DNA from: BJGV01 sp965205785
GTDB lineage: Bacteria > Pseudomonadota > Gammaproteobacteria > Burkholderiales > Nitrosomonadaceae
Length of the DNA stretch: 64,000 nucleotides
Direction of reading: 5' to 3'
NCBI GenBank assembly: GCA_965205785.1
Contig: OZ242188.1
Location: 2,146,686-2,210,685, forward strand
Part shown: in pieces, positions 53,503 through 63,660 of the stretch
Position numbering within the stretch: the stretch's first letter is position 1
Layout of the letters: every line of letters begins with the position of its first letter
Program-made: the position numbers and the translations under genes
Notes under the pieces: model-generated
Databases searched by the model: none
Told to the model about the DNA's origin: nothing
Seen by the model: the letters and a program-made list of their open reading frames with translations, nothing else

Positions 53503-54351
53503 CTAAAAGTCATCACCTGAATCTATCTGATTTAATAGTAAGTTTTTTCTTGCTCTAGCCACTCTGGGTAAAACTGCAGTAATGGGTGGCTCGATAAAAC
53601 CTGGTAATTTCCATTTCGGATCGTAAGTAATTCCACTTAAATATAATCCTGATGCAAAGAACGTTGGTGCCGCATACGCTCTGTCACGTCCTTTTAAGAT
53701 CTTCCCTATCCACTGAGGAGAATATTTTCCCTTCCCTACATAAACTAATGACCCAATAATGTTTCGTACCATATGCTGTAAAAAACCATTTGCACGTATC
53801 TCAAACGAGATAATATCGCCTTGCTGAATAATTTCTAATTTGGTTACAATGCGTACTGGTGATTTGGCTTGACATTCTGAAGCCCGAAATGCACTGAAAT
53901 CATGCTCACCAAGTAAAAATTTTGTGGCTTCACGCATTTGTTCAATATTTAGTGGCATATGAAACCACCCAACCTTACCATGATATAGTGCAGCACGTAC
54001 TGGGTGATTAAGTAATAAATAAAGATAACAGCGCTCTTTTGCACTGTAGCGAGCATGAAAACTATCTGATAATTTTGATACCCATAATACTGCCATTCTG
54101 CTGGGTAATAATGCATTTACTCCTCTTATCCAAGCACTATAGGGGCGCTGTACCTGCGTATCAAAGTGTACGACTTGATACGTAGCATGAACGCCTGCGT
54201 CAGTCCTGCCTGCAGTGATGACCTTAATACTACTATGAGCAATTTTTGACAGTGCTGCTTCTAATGCATCTTGAATTGCACAGCCGCAGGGTTGGCTTTG
54301 CCAACCACAAAAATAAGCACCATCATATTCTAATCCCAGAACGATTCTCAC
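53503..54351 (-). CDS. truA: tRNA pseudouridine synthase A (positions 38-40)
   Basis: The 282-residue protein converts uridines 38-40 of tRNA anticodon stems. The catalytic aspartate is D51 in TAGRTDAGVHATYQVVHFD. Other landmarks are LGLEYDGAYFCGWQSQP at the start, ARYSAKERCYLYLLLN and GFLQHMVRNIIGSLVYVG. It is slightly longer than many TruA proteins because of a C-terminal basic tail. Placement between fimV and trpF is the standard betaproteobacterial order. Confidence 0.97.
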   Translation of the reverse strand: MRIVLGLEYDGAYFCGWQSQPCGCAIQDALEAALSKIAHSSIKVITAGRTDAGVHATYQVVHFDTQVQRPYSAWIRGVNALLPSRMAVLWVSKLSDSFHARYSAKERCYLYLLLNHPVRAALYHGKVGWFHMPLNIEQMREATKFLLGEHDFSAFRASECQAKSPVRIVTKLEIIQQGDIISFEIRANGFLQHMVRNIIGSLVYVGKGKYSPQWIGKILKGRDRAYAAPTFFASGLYLSGITYDPKWKLPGFIEPPITAVLPRVARARKNLLLNQIDSGDDF

Positions 54352-54529
54352 AATCTAGTTACCATTATTGCTAGAACAATTTGGTTTGCACCAAAATGGC
54401 AGAGGAAAAAATTTAAGGGATAAATAATCTGGCTTAATTTACGGGTTCCCGTAAAAATTCTAAGAAAAATAATAATTACGTGATCAACAACAGATTTTTC
54501 AGTAATTTAAAGGACCCAATAACTACTAC

Positions 54530-57091
54530 CTACAAGCTCTCTAGTATAGCTTTGGCACTTTCTTGCTGTTCGGAATCGCCATCCTTTAGAACCTCCTGGA
54601 GGATTTCTTTAGCACCATCATTATCGCCCATCTCCTGATAAGCTCTGGCAAGATCTATCTTAGTAGCGATTTCATGCCACTGTGCACTCTTTTCTACCAA
54701 TTGTGTATCTACTGGCGCAGCAGGCGTCGAATCATCTATATTTAGATTTATATCAGCTAAATCTTCCTCTGGTAATACTGGTGCAGGTGCAACTTCTTCA
54801 GACTCTGATACTTCAGGAAAATCTATGCTTGTATCATCTATCTTTTTTGTATCGTCAGAGACCGGAATCTCTTTTGTATCGTCAGAGACCGGAAGATCCA
54901 TATCAACAATATTTCCTGAATCATCCTTATTTTCTTCTGAACTACTAAATTCAATACCAAAATCAGGCTCATCGTCCTCTGGTTCAGGTACTTCTTGTTT
55001 ATTACCATCTGGCGGGGTCTCAACAAAGTCAGAACTTGCACCAGAGATGTTATCAGATACCTCTTGATTTGGGATCGTTTCCTTTGCCTGATCACTATTT
55101 GTTGATGCTACTCCACCATAAAATGGATTCTCCGGATCAATGCTAAGCCCTAATTTAGCAGCTTTCTCCCACAATGGACCCGTAGGTGACACAGCCCATA
55201 ATTTACGAGCAGTTGTTTCAAATGCAGATTTATCTTTACGTTGAGTATGTACTTCTAATAATTTAGCTAAAAGATCAGGATTACTTTGATCTTTTACCAA
55301 TGCATCCTTGATGATTTTCTCAGCCTGGATATCTCTTCCAAGATCAAGATATTGGCCCGCTTCGACAACAGGGTCATAATCATCTGTTTGTTTAGTTTTC
55401 TTTACTTCATCAGGAGCAATTACTGGTGAAGTATCTGAAGAAATCTCATCTCCACTTTCATCAAAATCTATTTCATCAATTGCTGCTTTTTTTTTCCTAT
55501 TTATCGCAAATACTCCTATCAAAAGAAGAAGGAGTGCCGCACCTACATATTCTATGTTCTCCATCATACTATCAACAATGGGCCCTATACTATCCATTAT
55601 AGAAGGGTCTTCTACAACAACTGGAGGGGCTTTCTTTATAGGAAGGGGCGGAGCAACAGCAGGCGCTGGAACTGCATCAGAATCTTCAGCTGATTCAGTA
55701 GCAGGAAGTCCTGTTGTACTTGATTCCTCTCCCTCTACAGACGCGCTTAACTCTTCATCTATCTGCGTTACAGGTCCCTCGTCGTCATCTGCTGTAGAAG
55801 ATTCTTCTGTTGTGATTGCAGGGGAAGATTCAGGCTCTACAGCTACATCAGGAGATATAATTTCTGCCTGGTTCTGTAACTCTGCCATGTCAGCATTCTT
55901 TAGTTCTAGCAATTGACGTAGTTCTTTAATATTCTTCTCAAGTAGTGCTACTCGCTCATTGGCCTCATTTAATGCTTTTTCTTTAGCAATAGCGCTTTCT
56001 TCTAAAGCGCGGATTTTATCCTGAGAATTACTTCCCGTATTCTCACCCTTACCTCCTTCTATCCCTTCTCCTTTGGAAATACTCAGTTTCTCTTGAGGCT
56101 GTTTTTTAGTAGCCTCAGCAAGATTATCAATGATAGTAGTAATCTTGCCAGTTGCTGTTTGTGCAGACTCTTTATCTGTTGAAGTTGCAGAATCTACCTC
56201 CGCAGCTAATTTCTGCCGATACGCCTCCCAATTAGCCGTCTGCATTTTTACTTCTTTATCAGCCGCGTCCGGAGAAATAGTTGCTACTTCACTTGCATCA
56301 GGTATTCGTAGTATCGGACCGGTCTTAAGCCTATTCATATTATTGTCAGAAAAGGCCTTACGATTAGCACGATGTAGTGCGATAAGCATCTGATTTAGCT
56401 GTACACGGGGAGGAGCAACCTTTTGAGCAATTTTAGCTAAGGTATCACCGCTTTTTACTGGACCATAGGTAGTAACAGATTCTTCATCTGCCACAGTTTT
56501 TTGTTCTGCTTCCAGTACCTGCTCTGGAGCCACCTCTGATTCTGGTGTTATTTCTTTTACAACTGGTTTTTCGTCACTGACTACATTTTCAACAATTATA
56601 GAGTCTGGTTGCTCTGCTACCGCTGGCTCAGGCTTAACAGAGCTTGGTACAACCGGCTCGACCTGCATTGCCGGCGAAGCTGGTTCAAGTGCGTCTTCTG
56701 GTGGATCAAGTAGAACTGTATATTCCCGAATTAAGCGTCCTGAAGACCAATTCAGCTCAATCAGCATACTCAAAAATGGCTCTACTACACGTTGGGGAGA
56801 AATAATTTTAACGTATGGCTGTCCATCTGCTCGATTCTCAACACTAATCTTAAATGTAAATAAAAAAGGCGCGTAATCTACATTTGATTGCTGGAAAGTT
56901 TCACGCGAAGCGAGTTTTGCAGTTAAAGAAGCAATATCTTCTTGATTTACAGAAACAATGTCAATTTCGGCCTTAAATGGCTGGCCCAAATAAGAATTGA
57001 GAGTAAGATTTCCCAAACCCGTTGCATTTACGGCAAAGGATGAAGCCAATGCAAACAGAAACAAACACGCTCTAAAAACAGATCGGTGCAC
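54530..57091 (-). CDS. fimV: FimV-like polar pilus assembly / peptidoglycan-binding protein
   Basis: The 853-residue protein has a signal peptide (ending FAVNATGLG) and the FimV N-terminal domain, with LTLNSYLGQPFKAEIDI. A LysM-like segment lies at about 210-265 (YGPVKSGDTLAKIAQKV), and a Glu-rich coiled coil at about 360-405. One membrane helix follows at about 510-528 (VGAALLLLLIGVFAINRKKK). A long acidic cytoplasmic part follows, and the C-terminal TPR-containing FimV domain is KIDLARAYQEMGDNDGAKEIL. FimV supports type IV pilus function and polar localisation. A nine-residue unit, PVSDDTKEI, is duplicated in the acidic part. Confidence 0.93.
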   Translation of the reverse strand: MHRSVFRACLFLFALASSFAVNATGLGNLTLNSYLGQPFKAEIDIVSVNQEDIASLTAKLASRETFQQSNVDYAPFLFTFKISVENRADGQPYVKIISPQRVVEPFLSMLIELNWSSGRLIREYTVLLDPPEDALEPASPAMQVEPVVPSSVKPEPAVAEQPDSIIVENVVSDEKPVVKEITPESEVAPEQVLEAEQKTVADEESVTTYGPVKSGDTLAKIAQKVAPPRVQLNQMLIALHRANRKAFSDNNMNRLKTGPILRIPDASEVATISPDAADKEVKMQTANWEAYRQKLAAEVDSATSTDKESAQTATGKITTIIDNLAEATKKQPQEKLSISKGEGIEGGKGENTGSNSQDKIRALEESAIAKEKALNEANERVALLEKNIKELRQLLELKNADMAELQNQAEIISPDVAVEPESSPAITTEESSTADDDEGPVTQIDEELSASVEGEESSTTGLPATESAEDSDAVPAPAVAPPLPIKKAPPVVVEDPSIMDSIGPIVDSMMENIEYVGAALLLLLIGVFAINRKKKAAIDEIDFDESGDEISSDTSPVIAPDEVKKTKQTDDYDPVVEAGQYLDLGRDIQAEKIIKDALVKDQSNPDLLAKLLEVHTQRKDKSAFETTARKLWAVSPTGPLWEKAAKLGLSIDPENPFYGGVASTNSDQAKETIPNQEVSDNISGASSDFVETPPDGNKQEVPEPEDDEPDFGIEFSSSEENKDDSGNIVDMDLPVSDDTKEIPVSDDTKKIDDTSIDFPEVSESEEVAPAPVLPEEDLADINLNIDDSTPAAPVDTQLVEKSAQWHEIATKIDLARAYQEMGDNDGAKEILQEVLKDGDSEQQESAKAILESL

Positions 57092-57184
57092 TATAGTATC
57101 CTCAGATTCTCAAGAAGAAGAAATAGAATAACATCATGTAGTTATCGATTCAAGTCAAACTTGACCTATTATAAAATGGTCCTA

Positions 57185-57293
57185 AAAAGTTACTTTCAAT
57201 TAGAAGTTCTGTGTACGGCATAAAGTAACTTTTAAACAGCCTAATATTTTTTCTTTAATAGAAACTCTGTTTACGGCATAAAAGCAACTTTTA
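57185..57293. repeat. Hairpin and 33-bp direct repeat between asd and fimV
   Basis: Two similar units, 57202-57234 and 57260-57293, share tctgtgtacggcataaag / tctgtttacggcataaaa and a final aacttttac-like end. The first unit also pairs with its left flank: aaaagttacttt (57185-57196) is the exact reverse complement of aaagtaactttt (57222-57233). The 250-bp gap has no gene. The hairpin could terminate asd or act in the fimV leader; the function is unknown. Confidence 0.7.
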
Positions 57294-57342
57294 CTGAGGA
57301 ATAATTATGATAAATTTCTATGTATGAGTATTTATCTCTACT

Positions 57343-58455
57343 TTAAGCTTCAACCAAAATTCTCAGCATTCTACGCAACGGCTCTGCTGCACCCCAGAGC
57401 AACTGATCCCCTACAGTAAATGCAGACAAATAATCTTTACCCATGGTAAGTTTACGTAAGCGCCCTACTGGTATAGATAATGTTCCTGTTACAGTGGCCG
57501 GAGTCAGCTCCTTTAACGTACATTCTCGCTCATTAGGAATAACGCTGATCCAACTATTTGATTCAGCAAGAATATCTTCAATTTCATCCATAGGAATCTC
57601 TTTGTTCAGTTTTATAGTCAGCGCTTGGCTATGACAGCGCATCGACCCAACTCGAACACAAATCCCATCTACAGGAACCTCATGACTAACAGTACCCATT
57701 ATTTTGTTAGTTTCGGCTTGAGCCTTCCACTCTTCACGACTCTGACCGTTACCAAGGTCCCTGTCAATCCACGGGATTAAACTTCCTGCAAGAGGAACAC
57801 CAAAATTAGCAGTAGGAAAATCTTCATCTCGTAAAGACCCAGCTACTTTTCGGTCAATATCTAATATGCCAGATGCAGGATCATCTAATAGATCTTCTGC
57901 CACGCGATGAGCCTCACCCATCTGCATTAATAATTCTCGCATATTTTTGGCACCTGCACCGGAAGCTGCTTGATAAGTCATAGCACTCATCCAGTCAACT
58001 AGATTATTTTTAAGTAGTCCTCCAACCGCCATAAGCATCAGACTCACCGTACAATTTCCACCAATATAATTTTTCTCGCCATCATGTACAGCCTGCTTAA
58101 TAATCGGCAAATTAACCGGATCAAGTATAATTACGGCACCCTCCTCCATTCGTAAGGTAGAAGCAGCATCAATCCAATAACCTTCCCATCCTGTCTGTCG
58201 TAAATTTTTGTAAACTTTAGAAGTATAGCCCCCACCTTGACAAGAAATGATGATATCCATCCCTTTGAGCTCATTGATGTCATATGCATCTTTAAGCGGT
58301 AAAATTTCCTTACCAACATCAGGACCATTACCACCCAACTGAGAAGTAGTAAAAAATTCTGGCTCTACCAATTCAAAGTCATTTTCCTCGCGCATTCTCT
58401 GCATTAGTACAGATCCAACCATGCCACGCCAACCAACAAAACCGACCCGCTTCAT
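57343..58455 (-). CDS. asd: Aspartate-semialdehyde dehydrogenase
   Basis: The 370-residue enzyme reduces aspartyl phosphate to the semialdehyde, feeding lysine, threonine, methionine and cell-wall diaminopimelate. The NADP-binding start is VGFVGWRGMVGSVLMQRM, and the catalytic cysteine is in IGGNCTVSLMLMAVGGL. The histidine of RVGSMRCHSQALTIKL also belongs to the active site. Length and sequence are of the Gram-negative type. It lies between leuB and fimV, the standard order. Confidence 0.97.
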   Translation of the reverse strand: MKRVGFVGWRGMVGSVLMQRMREENDFELVEPEFFTTSQLGGNGPDVGKEILPLKDAYDINELKGMDIIISCQGGGYTSKVYKNLRQTGWEGYWIDAASTLRMEEGAVIILDPVNLPIIKQAVHDGEKNYIGGNCTVSLMLMAVGGLLKNNLVDWMSAMTYQAASGAGAKNMRELLMQMGEAHRVAEDLLDDPASGILDIDRKVAGSLRDEDFPTANFGVPLAGSLIPWIDRDLGNGQSREEWKAQAETNKIMGTVSHEVPVDGICVRVGSMRCHSQALTIKLNKEIPMDEIEDILAESNSWISVIPNERECTLKELTPATVTGTLSIPVGRLRKLTMGKDYLSAFTVGDQLLWGAAEPLRRMLRILVEA

Positions 58456-58528
58456 TCTAGCTCCTTTTTCTCAATAACTAGATAAGATAAAAATTCCAGT
58501 AACATATAGAAACTTTACCTTTTTATAT

Positions 58529-59590
58529 TTATAAATTTTTTAAAACTGCATCACCCATTTCTACTGTCCCAATCTCTTTTATTCTTGGTTCACAAATATC
58601 TCTTGTACGATAATTTTGGGCTAGTACTTTCCTCACTGAACTTTCAATCCGGACAGCTGCTTCTTCCTGATTGAAAGTGTAGCGCAACATCATTGCTGCC
58701 GACAAGATGGTTGCCAATGGATTCGCAATGTTTTTACCTGCTATATCTGGTGCTGATCCATGTATCGGTTCATACAATCCCTTATTTTTATCGTCTAGAG
58801 ACGCAGATGGCAACATGCCTATGGATCCAGTAAGCATTGATGCTTCGTCAGATAAAATATCTCCAAACATATTGCCTGTAACTATTACGTCAAATTGTTT
58901 AGGTTGAAGCACCAGTTGCATTGCAGCATTGTCTACTAACATATGTGAAAGCTCCACATCCGGATATTCTTTTGCAACTTCTATTACAACATCGCGCCAC
59001 AATTGTGAGCATTCAAGTACATTCATTTTATCTACTGAACAAAGCTTTTTGTTACGTTTACGTGCAACTTGACAAGCAACATGAGCAATTCTACATATTT
59101 CAGCCTCACTATAAATCATAGTATTAAATCCTAGACGCTGATCATTATGCGATTTAATTCCACGTGGTTCACCAAAATAAATGTCACCAGTCAACTCGCG
59201 AATTATTAGAATGTCTAAACCTGAAATAATTTCGGACTTCAATGTTGAAGCATCCTCAAGCTCTGGGTAAAGCATTACTGGACGTAAATTAGCAAAAAGG
59301 TTTAAATCTTTACGAATTGATAGTAAACCTCGCTCTGGACGTTTTTCACGCGGAAGTTTGTCATACTGCAAACCACCCACAGCTCCTAGTAGTACAGCAT
59401 CAGCTTCCATAGTAAGTTTGCGGGTTTCCTCTGGAAACGGAGTACCGGTTGCATCAACTGCACATCCTCCCAACAGAGCTGTTTCCAACTCAAATTTCAT
59501 CCCATCACTCGTAAGTGCTTCTAATACACGCACTGCTTGAGCAATAATTTCTGGACCAATACCATCACCAGGTAAAACTGCAATCTTCAT
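58529..59590 (-). CDS. leuB: 3-isopropylmalate dehydrogenase
   Basis: The 353-residue enzyme oxidatively decarboxylates 3-isopropylmalate with NAD. Landmarks are IAVLPGDGIGPEIIAQAV at the start, and the arginine cluster ENLRPV-like LFANLRPVMLYPE. The catalytic lysine and metal aspartates lie in SVDKMNVLECSQLWRDVV and FDVIVTGNMFGDILSDEASM. The NAD specificity loop is EPIHGSAPDIAGKNIANP. It follows leuD by 37 bp and completes the leuCDB set. Confidence 0.98.
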   Translation of the reverse strand: MKIAVLPGDGIGPEIIAQAVRVLEALTSDGMKFELETALLGGCAVDATGTPFPEETRKLTMEADAVLLGAVGGLQYDKLPREKRPERGLLSIRKDLNLFANLRPVMLYPELEDASTLKSEIISGLDILIIRELTGDIYFGEPRGIKSHNDQRLGFNTMIYSEAEICRIAHVACQVARKRNKKLCSVDKMNVLECSQLWRDVVIEVAKEYPDVELSHMLVDNAAMQLVLQPKQFDVIVTGNMFGDILSDEASMLTGSIGMLPSASLDDKNKGLYEPIHGSAPDIAGKNIANPLATILSAAMMLRYTFNQEEAAVRIESSVRKVLAQNYRTRDICEPRIKEIGTVEMGDAVLKNL

Positions 59591-59627
59591 AAATTTTTTT
59601 CTAGGCTAGTAGTTAGAATATATACAG

Positions 59628-60266
59628 TTAGGTAAATAACCATGGTTGTTCAATGCGTTTCCTCTCTTCGAACGCCCTTATCTTTTCTGCATGCTGTAAC
59701 GTCAGTCCAATTTCATCCAATCCATTCAGCAAATTCTCTTTCCGAAATGAATCAATATCAAAAACATATACTTCACTAGTAGGTGTAGTAACCGTCTGAT
59801 CCTTTAGATTAATAATAAGATAATATCCCACATTCAAATCTACCTCACGAAATATCTGATCCACAATATTCTCTCTAAGCACAATGGGTAGCAATCCAAT
59901 CTTAAATGAATTGTTAAAAAAGATATCAGCATAACTAGGGGCAATTATTACTTTAAAGCCATAGTCTTGGAGTGCCCATGGGGCATGCTCCCGACTTGAA
60001 CCACAACCAAAATTTGCACGTGTTAATAAAACCTGTGCCCCATGATATCGAGCCTGATTAAGAACAAAATCTGGATTTAATTTTCGCTGAGAAACATCTT
60101 GCCCTGGCTCACCATGATCCAGGTAACGCCACTCATCAAATAAGTACCGGCCAAAACCAGATCGATTTATTGATTTTAGAAACTGCTTAGGAATAATTGC
60201 ATCCGTATCTATATTAGTGCGATCTAATGGTGCAACTAGTCCCTTACAATCAAGAAATTTTTCCAT
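59628..60266 (-). CDS. leuD: 3-isopropylmalate dehydratase small subunit
   Basis: The 212-residue swivel-domain subunit pairs with LeuC to isomerise isopropylmalate. Landmarks are LVAPLDRTNIDTDAIIPKQF near the start, and FGCGSSREHAPWALQDYGFK, which contains substrate-binding residues. NNSFKIGLLPI follows in the standard place. Length is normal. It follows leuC by 52 bp. Confidence 0.98.
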   Translation of the reverse strand: MEKFLDCKGLVAPLDRTNIDTDAIIPKQFLKSINRSGFGRYLFDEWRYLDHGEPGQDVSQRKLNPDFVLNQARYHGAQVLLTRANFGCGSSREHAPWALQDYGFKVIIAPSYADIFFNNSFKIGLLPIVLRENIVDQIFREVDLNVGYYLIINLKDQTVTTPTSEVYVFDIDSFRKENLLNGLDEIGLTLQHAEKIRAFEERKRIEQPWLFT

Positions 60267-60318
60267 TGACTAAATTACTCTTCTCTTTTTTAAAAAAATT
60301 CCAAAATATAGAAAACTC

Positions 60319-61728
60319 TTATAAGCTCTCATGTATATCCCGTACATCTGTAAAATGACCAGCTACTGCTGCGGCAGCCGCCATTGCAGGACTTACTAAA
60401 TGAGTACGCCCAGCCGGTCCTTGTCTACCTTCAAAATTACGATTAGATGTGGATGCACAGCGCTCCTCTGGTGAAAGATAGTCATCATTCATTGCAAGAC
60501 ACATTGAACAACCTGGTTCGCGCCATTCAAATCCTGCTTCACGAAATATCTTGTCTAATCCTTCCTCTTCTGCCTGAAGTTTTACTAAACCAGAACCTGG
60601 AACAACCATGGCAAGTTTAATATTCTTTGCAATATGTCTATCCTTTACCACTTCTGCTGCTGCCCTTAAATCTTCAATTCGAGAGTTAGTACAAGAACCA
60701 ATAAAAATCTTATCCAGGTAAATTGAGCTAATCAACGTATCAGGTACAAGTCCCATATATTCTAACGCACGCTTCATATCATTACGTTTAACTGGATCAG
60801 TAATCTTTAGCGGATCTGGAACTCTCCCATCTACCGTTGTAACCATCTCAGGAGATGTTCCCCAAGTTACTTGCGGTTTTATTTGTGTTGCATTGATTGT
60901 TACAACACGATTAAATTTTGCACCTTCATCACTTTTAAGTGTGCGCCAATAGTTAACCGCTTTCTCCCATAATTCTCCTTTTGGTGCAAATGGTCGGCCA
61001 GATATATATTCTATAGTAGTGTCGTCTACGGCTATCATGCCTGCACGCGCACCTGCTTCAATTGCCATATTGCAAAGCGTCATACGACCTTCCATGGAAA
61101 AACTACTAATAGTACTGCCAGAAAACTCAATGGCATAACCGGTACCTCCCGCTGTTCCAATTTCTCCAATGACAGCTAGTGCCAAATCTTTAGCAGTAAC
61201 ACCAGGCCCGAGCGTTCCTTCTACTAAAATTTGCATCTCTAGTGCTTTTTTTATCAACAAGCACTGAGTTGCAAGCACGTGTTCTACTTCAGACGTGCCT
61301 ATCCCAAATGCAAGACAAGCAAATGCGCCATGTGTACTCGTGTGTGAGTCGCCACATACTACTGTCATACCTGGCAGTGTCGCACCTTGTTCTGGTCCGA
61401 TTACATGAACAATTCCCTGGCGCAGATCATTCATCTTAAATTCAGTGATTCCCAATTCCTCACAATTCCGATCAAGAGTCTCAACTTGTAGCCGAGAAGT
61501 TGGATCACTGATTCCATTGGAACGATTAGTGGTAGGCACATTGTGGTCTGCAACCGCAAGAACTGAACCTAGGCGCCAAGGTTTACGTCCAGCAATTCTT
61601 AATGATTCAAATGCTTGTGGACTAGTAACTTCATGTACTAGATGGCGGTCAATGTAGATCAGCGCTGTATCACCAGGGCCATCATGAACTACATGATTTT
61701 TCCAAAGTTTTTCGTATAGAGTTTGCAT
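60319..61728 (-). CDS. leuC: 3-isopropylmalate dehydratase large subunit
   Basis: The 469-residue aconitase-family subunit carries the [4Fe-4S] cluster. The ligands lie in FIGSCTNSRIEDLRAAAEVV and in GCSMCLAMNDDYL. Other landmarks are VVCGDSHTSTHGAFACLAFG and STSNRNFEGRQGPAGRTHLVSP. It opens the long minus-strand biosynthesis block that runs to metZ. No leucine leader peptide is evident in the 80 bp gap upstream. Confidence 0.98.
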   Translation of the reverse strand: MQTLYEKLWKNHVVHDGPGDTALIYIDRHLVHEVTSPQAFESLRIAGRKPWRLGSVLAVADHNVPTTNRSNGISDPTSRLQVETLDRNCEELGITEFKMNDLRQGIVHVIGPEQGATLPGMTVVCGDSHTSTHGAFACLAFGIGTSEVEHVLATQCLLIKKALEMQILVEGTLGPGVTAKDLALAVIGEIGTAGGTGYAIEFSGSTISSFSMEGRMTLCNMAIEAGARAGMIAVDDTTIEYISGRPFAPKGELWEKAVNYWRTLKSDEGAKFNRVVTINATQIKPQVTWGTSPEMVTTVDGRVPDPLKITDPVKRNDMKRALEYMGLVPDTLISSIYLDKIFIGSCTNSRIEDLRAAAEVVKDRHIAKNIKLAMVVPGSGLVKLQAEEEGLDKIFREAGFEWREPGCSMCLAMNDDYLSPEERCASTSNRNFEGRQGPAGRTHLVSPAMAAAAAVAGHFTDVRDIHESL

Positions 61729-61808
61729 TACTAAAAATACCTTATTGAACGTATGATTATCTCATAGTGTATCTATATAAATTATACAACCTATCGATTT
61801 CTTACTTA

Positions 61809-62951
61809 CTATTTGATGTTAACTTTCCATACTATTAATCCCAAACCCAGTAAAGCAGCTAACGCGCTCATGCTAAATGTAAATCCTGGCCCCAGCCACT
61901 CCCAAGCATAACCACTGAATATTCCACCAAGCGCCCCACCAATACCGAATGTAAAGCTTGTATAGAAGGCTTGCCCTTTAGCCTGGTGACGTCCACGAAA
62001 GAAATGATGCACTACCATCATGGCCGCAACATGGTGTGCACCATACGTTGCTGCATGTAAAATTTGTGCAAATAATACAACTAAGGGCCATTCAACTCCC
62101 CAACCTATCATTAGAAACCGTACTACTGCACAACAAAAACTAAATGCAAGAATCTTCTTTAGACTAAGCCAGTGCATTATTTTAGGTATAAGAAAAAATA
62201 CACCTATTTCACATATCACACCAACCGCCCAAAGCCAGCCGATAACACTTTTACTATATTCATACTCTACCAAATAGATCGAGTAAAACGTGTAATAAGG
62301 ACCATGAGCAAAAGCCATTAGTAAACATGCAGTAAAGAAAGCCAATACACCAGGCTGCTTGAGTATCTGCTTGACGGATAGATTATCAGTAGAATGAGAT
62401 GCTACTTCCGCCTCAGGAATTCGCCAAGAGAAAATGACGATACCTAATTTAAACCCTAACACCCACCACAATAGTGATACGATTTCTGTAGTGTCTAACA
62501 GATACCCTATACCTATCACTGCGCAAACAAACCCTAACGAACCCCATGAACGAATACTCCCATATTTGGCCGTACTCTCCCCCAGATGAGATAGAGTTGT
62601 TGCCTCGATCAACGGCAGAGATGCGCTCCAAAAAAAACTCATCAGCGCCATTATGATAAACAACCAGAAAAATGACTCACCAAAGAAAACGCCGCAATAG
62701 CTGACTAGTCCAGTAATTGCAGCTAATTGAACGATCAACATTCGTTTGCCAGTGTGATCAGCGAGCCAACCCCATGCAGTTGGGGCAAAAATACGCATTA
62801 CATGTAGCAAAGACATCAGTATGCCAATCTGGAACGCGTTGAAGGAAAGAGATTTAAGGTAGAGGCTCCAATATGGAGCAAATGCACCTATAAATGCAAA
62901 GTGAAAGAAATAAAATCCTGAAAGACGCCAGTAAGGAAGTGATTGCATCAA
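61809..62951 (-). CDS. MFS transporter, MFS_1-like / HcaT-type
   Basis: The 380-residue protein has about twelve membrane helices. The start LPYWRLSGFYFFHFAFIGAF with APYWSLYLKSLSFNAFQIGI matches the MFS_1-like group that includes the 3-phenylpropionate permease HcaT and nucleoside permeases. The usual loop 2-3 motif is seen as GWLADHTGKRMLIV. A second half follows a central loop with LKQPGVLAFFTACLLMAFAHG. The substrate cannot be predicted. It lies between leuC and efp on the same strand; the gap of 66 bp to efp does not by itself show co-transcription. Confidence 0.85.
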   Translation of the reverse strand: MMQSLPYWRLSGFYFFHFAFIGAFAPYWSLYLKSLSFNAFQIGILMSLLHVMRIFAPTAWGWLADHTGKRMLIVQLAAITGLVSYCGVFFGESFFWLFIIMALMSFFWSASLPLIEATTLSHLGESTAKYGSIRSWGSLGFVCAVIGIGYLLDTTEIVSLLWWVLGFKLGIVIFSWRIPEAEVASHSTDNLSVKQILKQPGVLAFFTACLLMAFAHGPYYTFYSIYLVEYEYSKSVIGWLWAVGVICEIGVFFLIPKIMHWLSLKKILAFSFCCAVVRFLMIGWGVEWPLVVLFAQILHAATYGAHHVAAMMVVHHFFRGRHQAKGQAFYTSFTFGIGGALGGIFSGYAWEWLGPGFTFSMSALAALLGLGLIVWKVNIK

Positions 62952-63017
62952 ATCATTTTTTTGTACTCAACTACTGCCAATCAATTTGTAGTGTTTACCA
63001 ATGAGCTCCAGCAATCA

Positions 63018-63581
63018 TCAAGCACGCTTCTTAAACTCGTTAGTACGAGTATCAACTTCAATCATGTCACCAATCTCAACAAAAGCAGCTACTTGAATCT
63101 GATAAGAGGTTCCTTTCAGACGCGCTGGCTTCATTACTTTTCCTGAGGTATCTCCACGAACAGCAGGCTCAGTATATTCAACTTCACGAACGACCGTAGT
63201 TGGAAGTTCAACTGAAATAACCTTATTGTTGTAGAACGTTAATTTACAAACATCTTCCATGCCGTCAATCAAATAATTCATGACTTCCGACATACTATCC
63301 ACCTCGACTTCGATTTGATTATATTCGTTGTCCATGAATACATATAGTGGATCAGCATAATACGAGTAAGTACAGTCTTTTTGGTCAAGTGCAGCCATAT
63401 CAAATTTCTCATCGGCTTTATATACTGCCTCTGTTACTGTATTAGAAAGAAGATTCTTTAATTTCATTCTGACCACAGATGCATTACGCCCAGATTTAGT
63501 AAATTCGCTTTTCTGTACAACCATTGGAACACTGTCGATCATAGCGACGTTACCTGCACGAAGCTCCATTGCTGTTTTCAT
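63018..63581 (-). CDS. efp: Elongation factor P
   Basis: The 187-residue factor rescues ribosomes stalled at polyproline stretches. Three OB-like domains fit the length. The tip residue of domain I is R32 in FTKSGRNASVVRMKLKN, the form that EarP modifies by rhamnosylation, in contrast to the lysine forms modified by EpmA/B. The gene is followed by the MFS gene and preceded on the same strand by earP, so enzyme and substrate are neighbours. Length is normal. Confidence 0.98.
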   Translation of the reverse strand: MKTAMELRAGNVAMIDSVPMVVQKSEFTKSGRNASVVRMKLKNLLSNTVTEAVYKADEKFDMAALDQKDCTYSYYADPLYVFMDNEYNQIEVEVDSMSEVMNYLIDGMEDVCKLTFYNNKVISVELPTTVVREVEYTEPAVRGDTSGKVMKPARLKGTSYQIQVAAFVEIGDMIEVDTRTNEFKKRA

Positions 63582-63660
63582 GTTTCATCCTAATATTGAG
63601 TCAAGAAAAAATTACTTGCTGAAAAACTATAATAATAATTTCTTATATATAGGTTTCAAA

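Noticed and set aside
54438..54455. Terminator after truA / before fimV end (tttacgggttcccgtaaa)
   Set aside because: A short palindrome with almost no loop and no U-tract on either strand; it may be chance.
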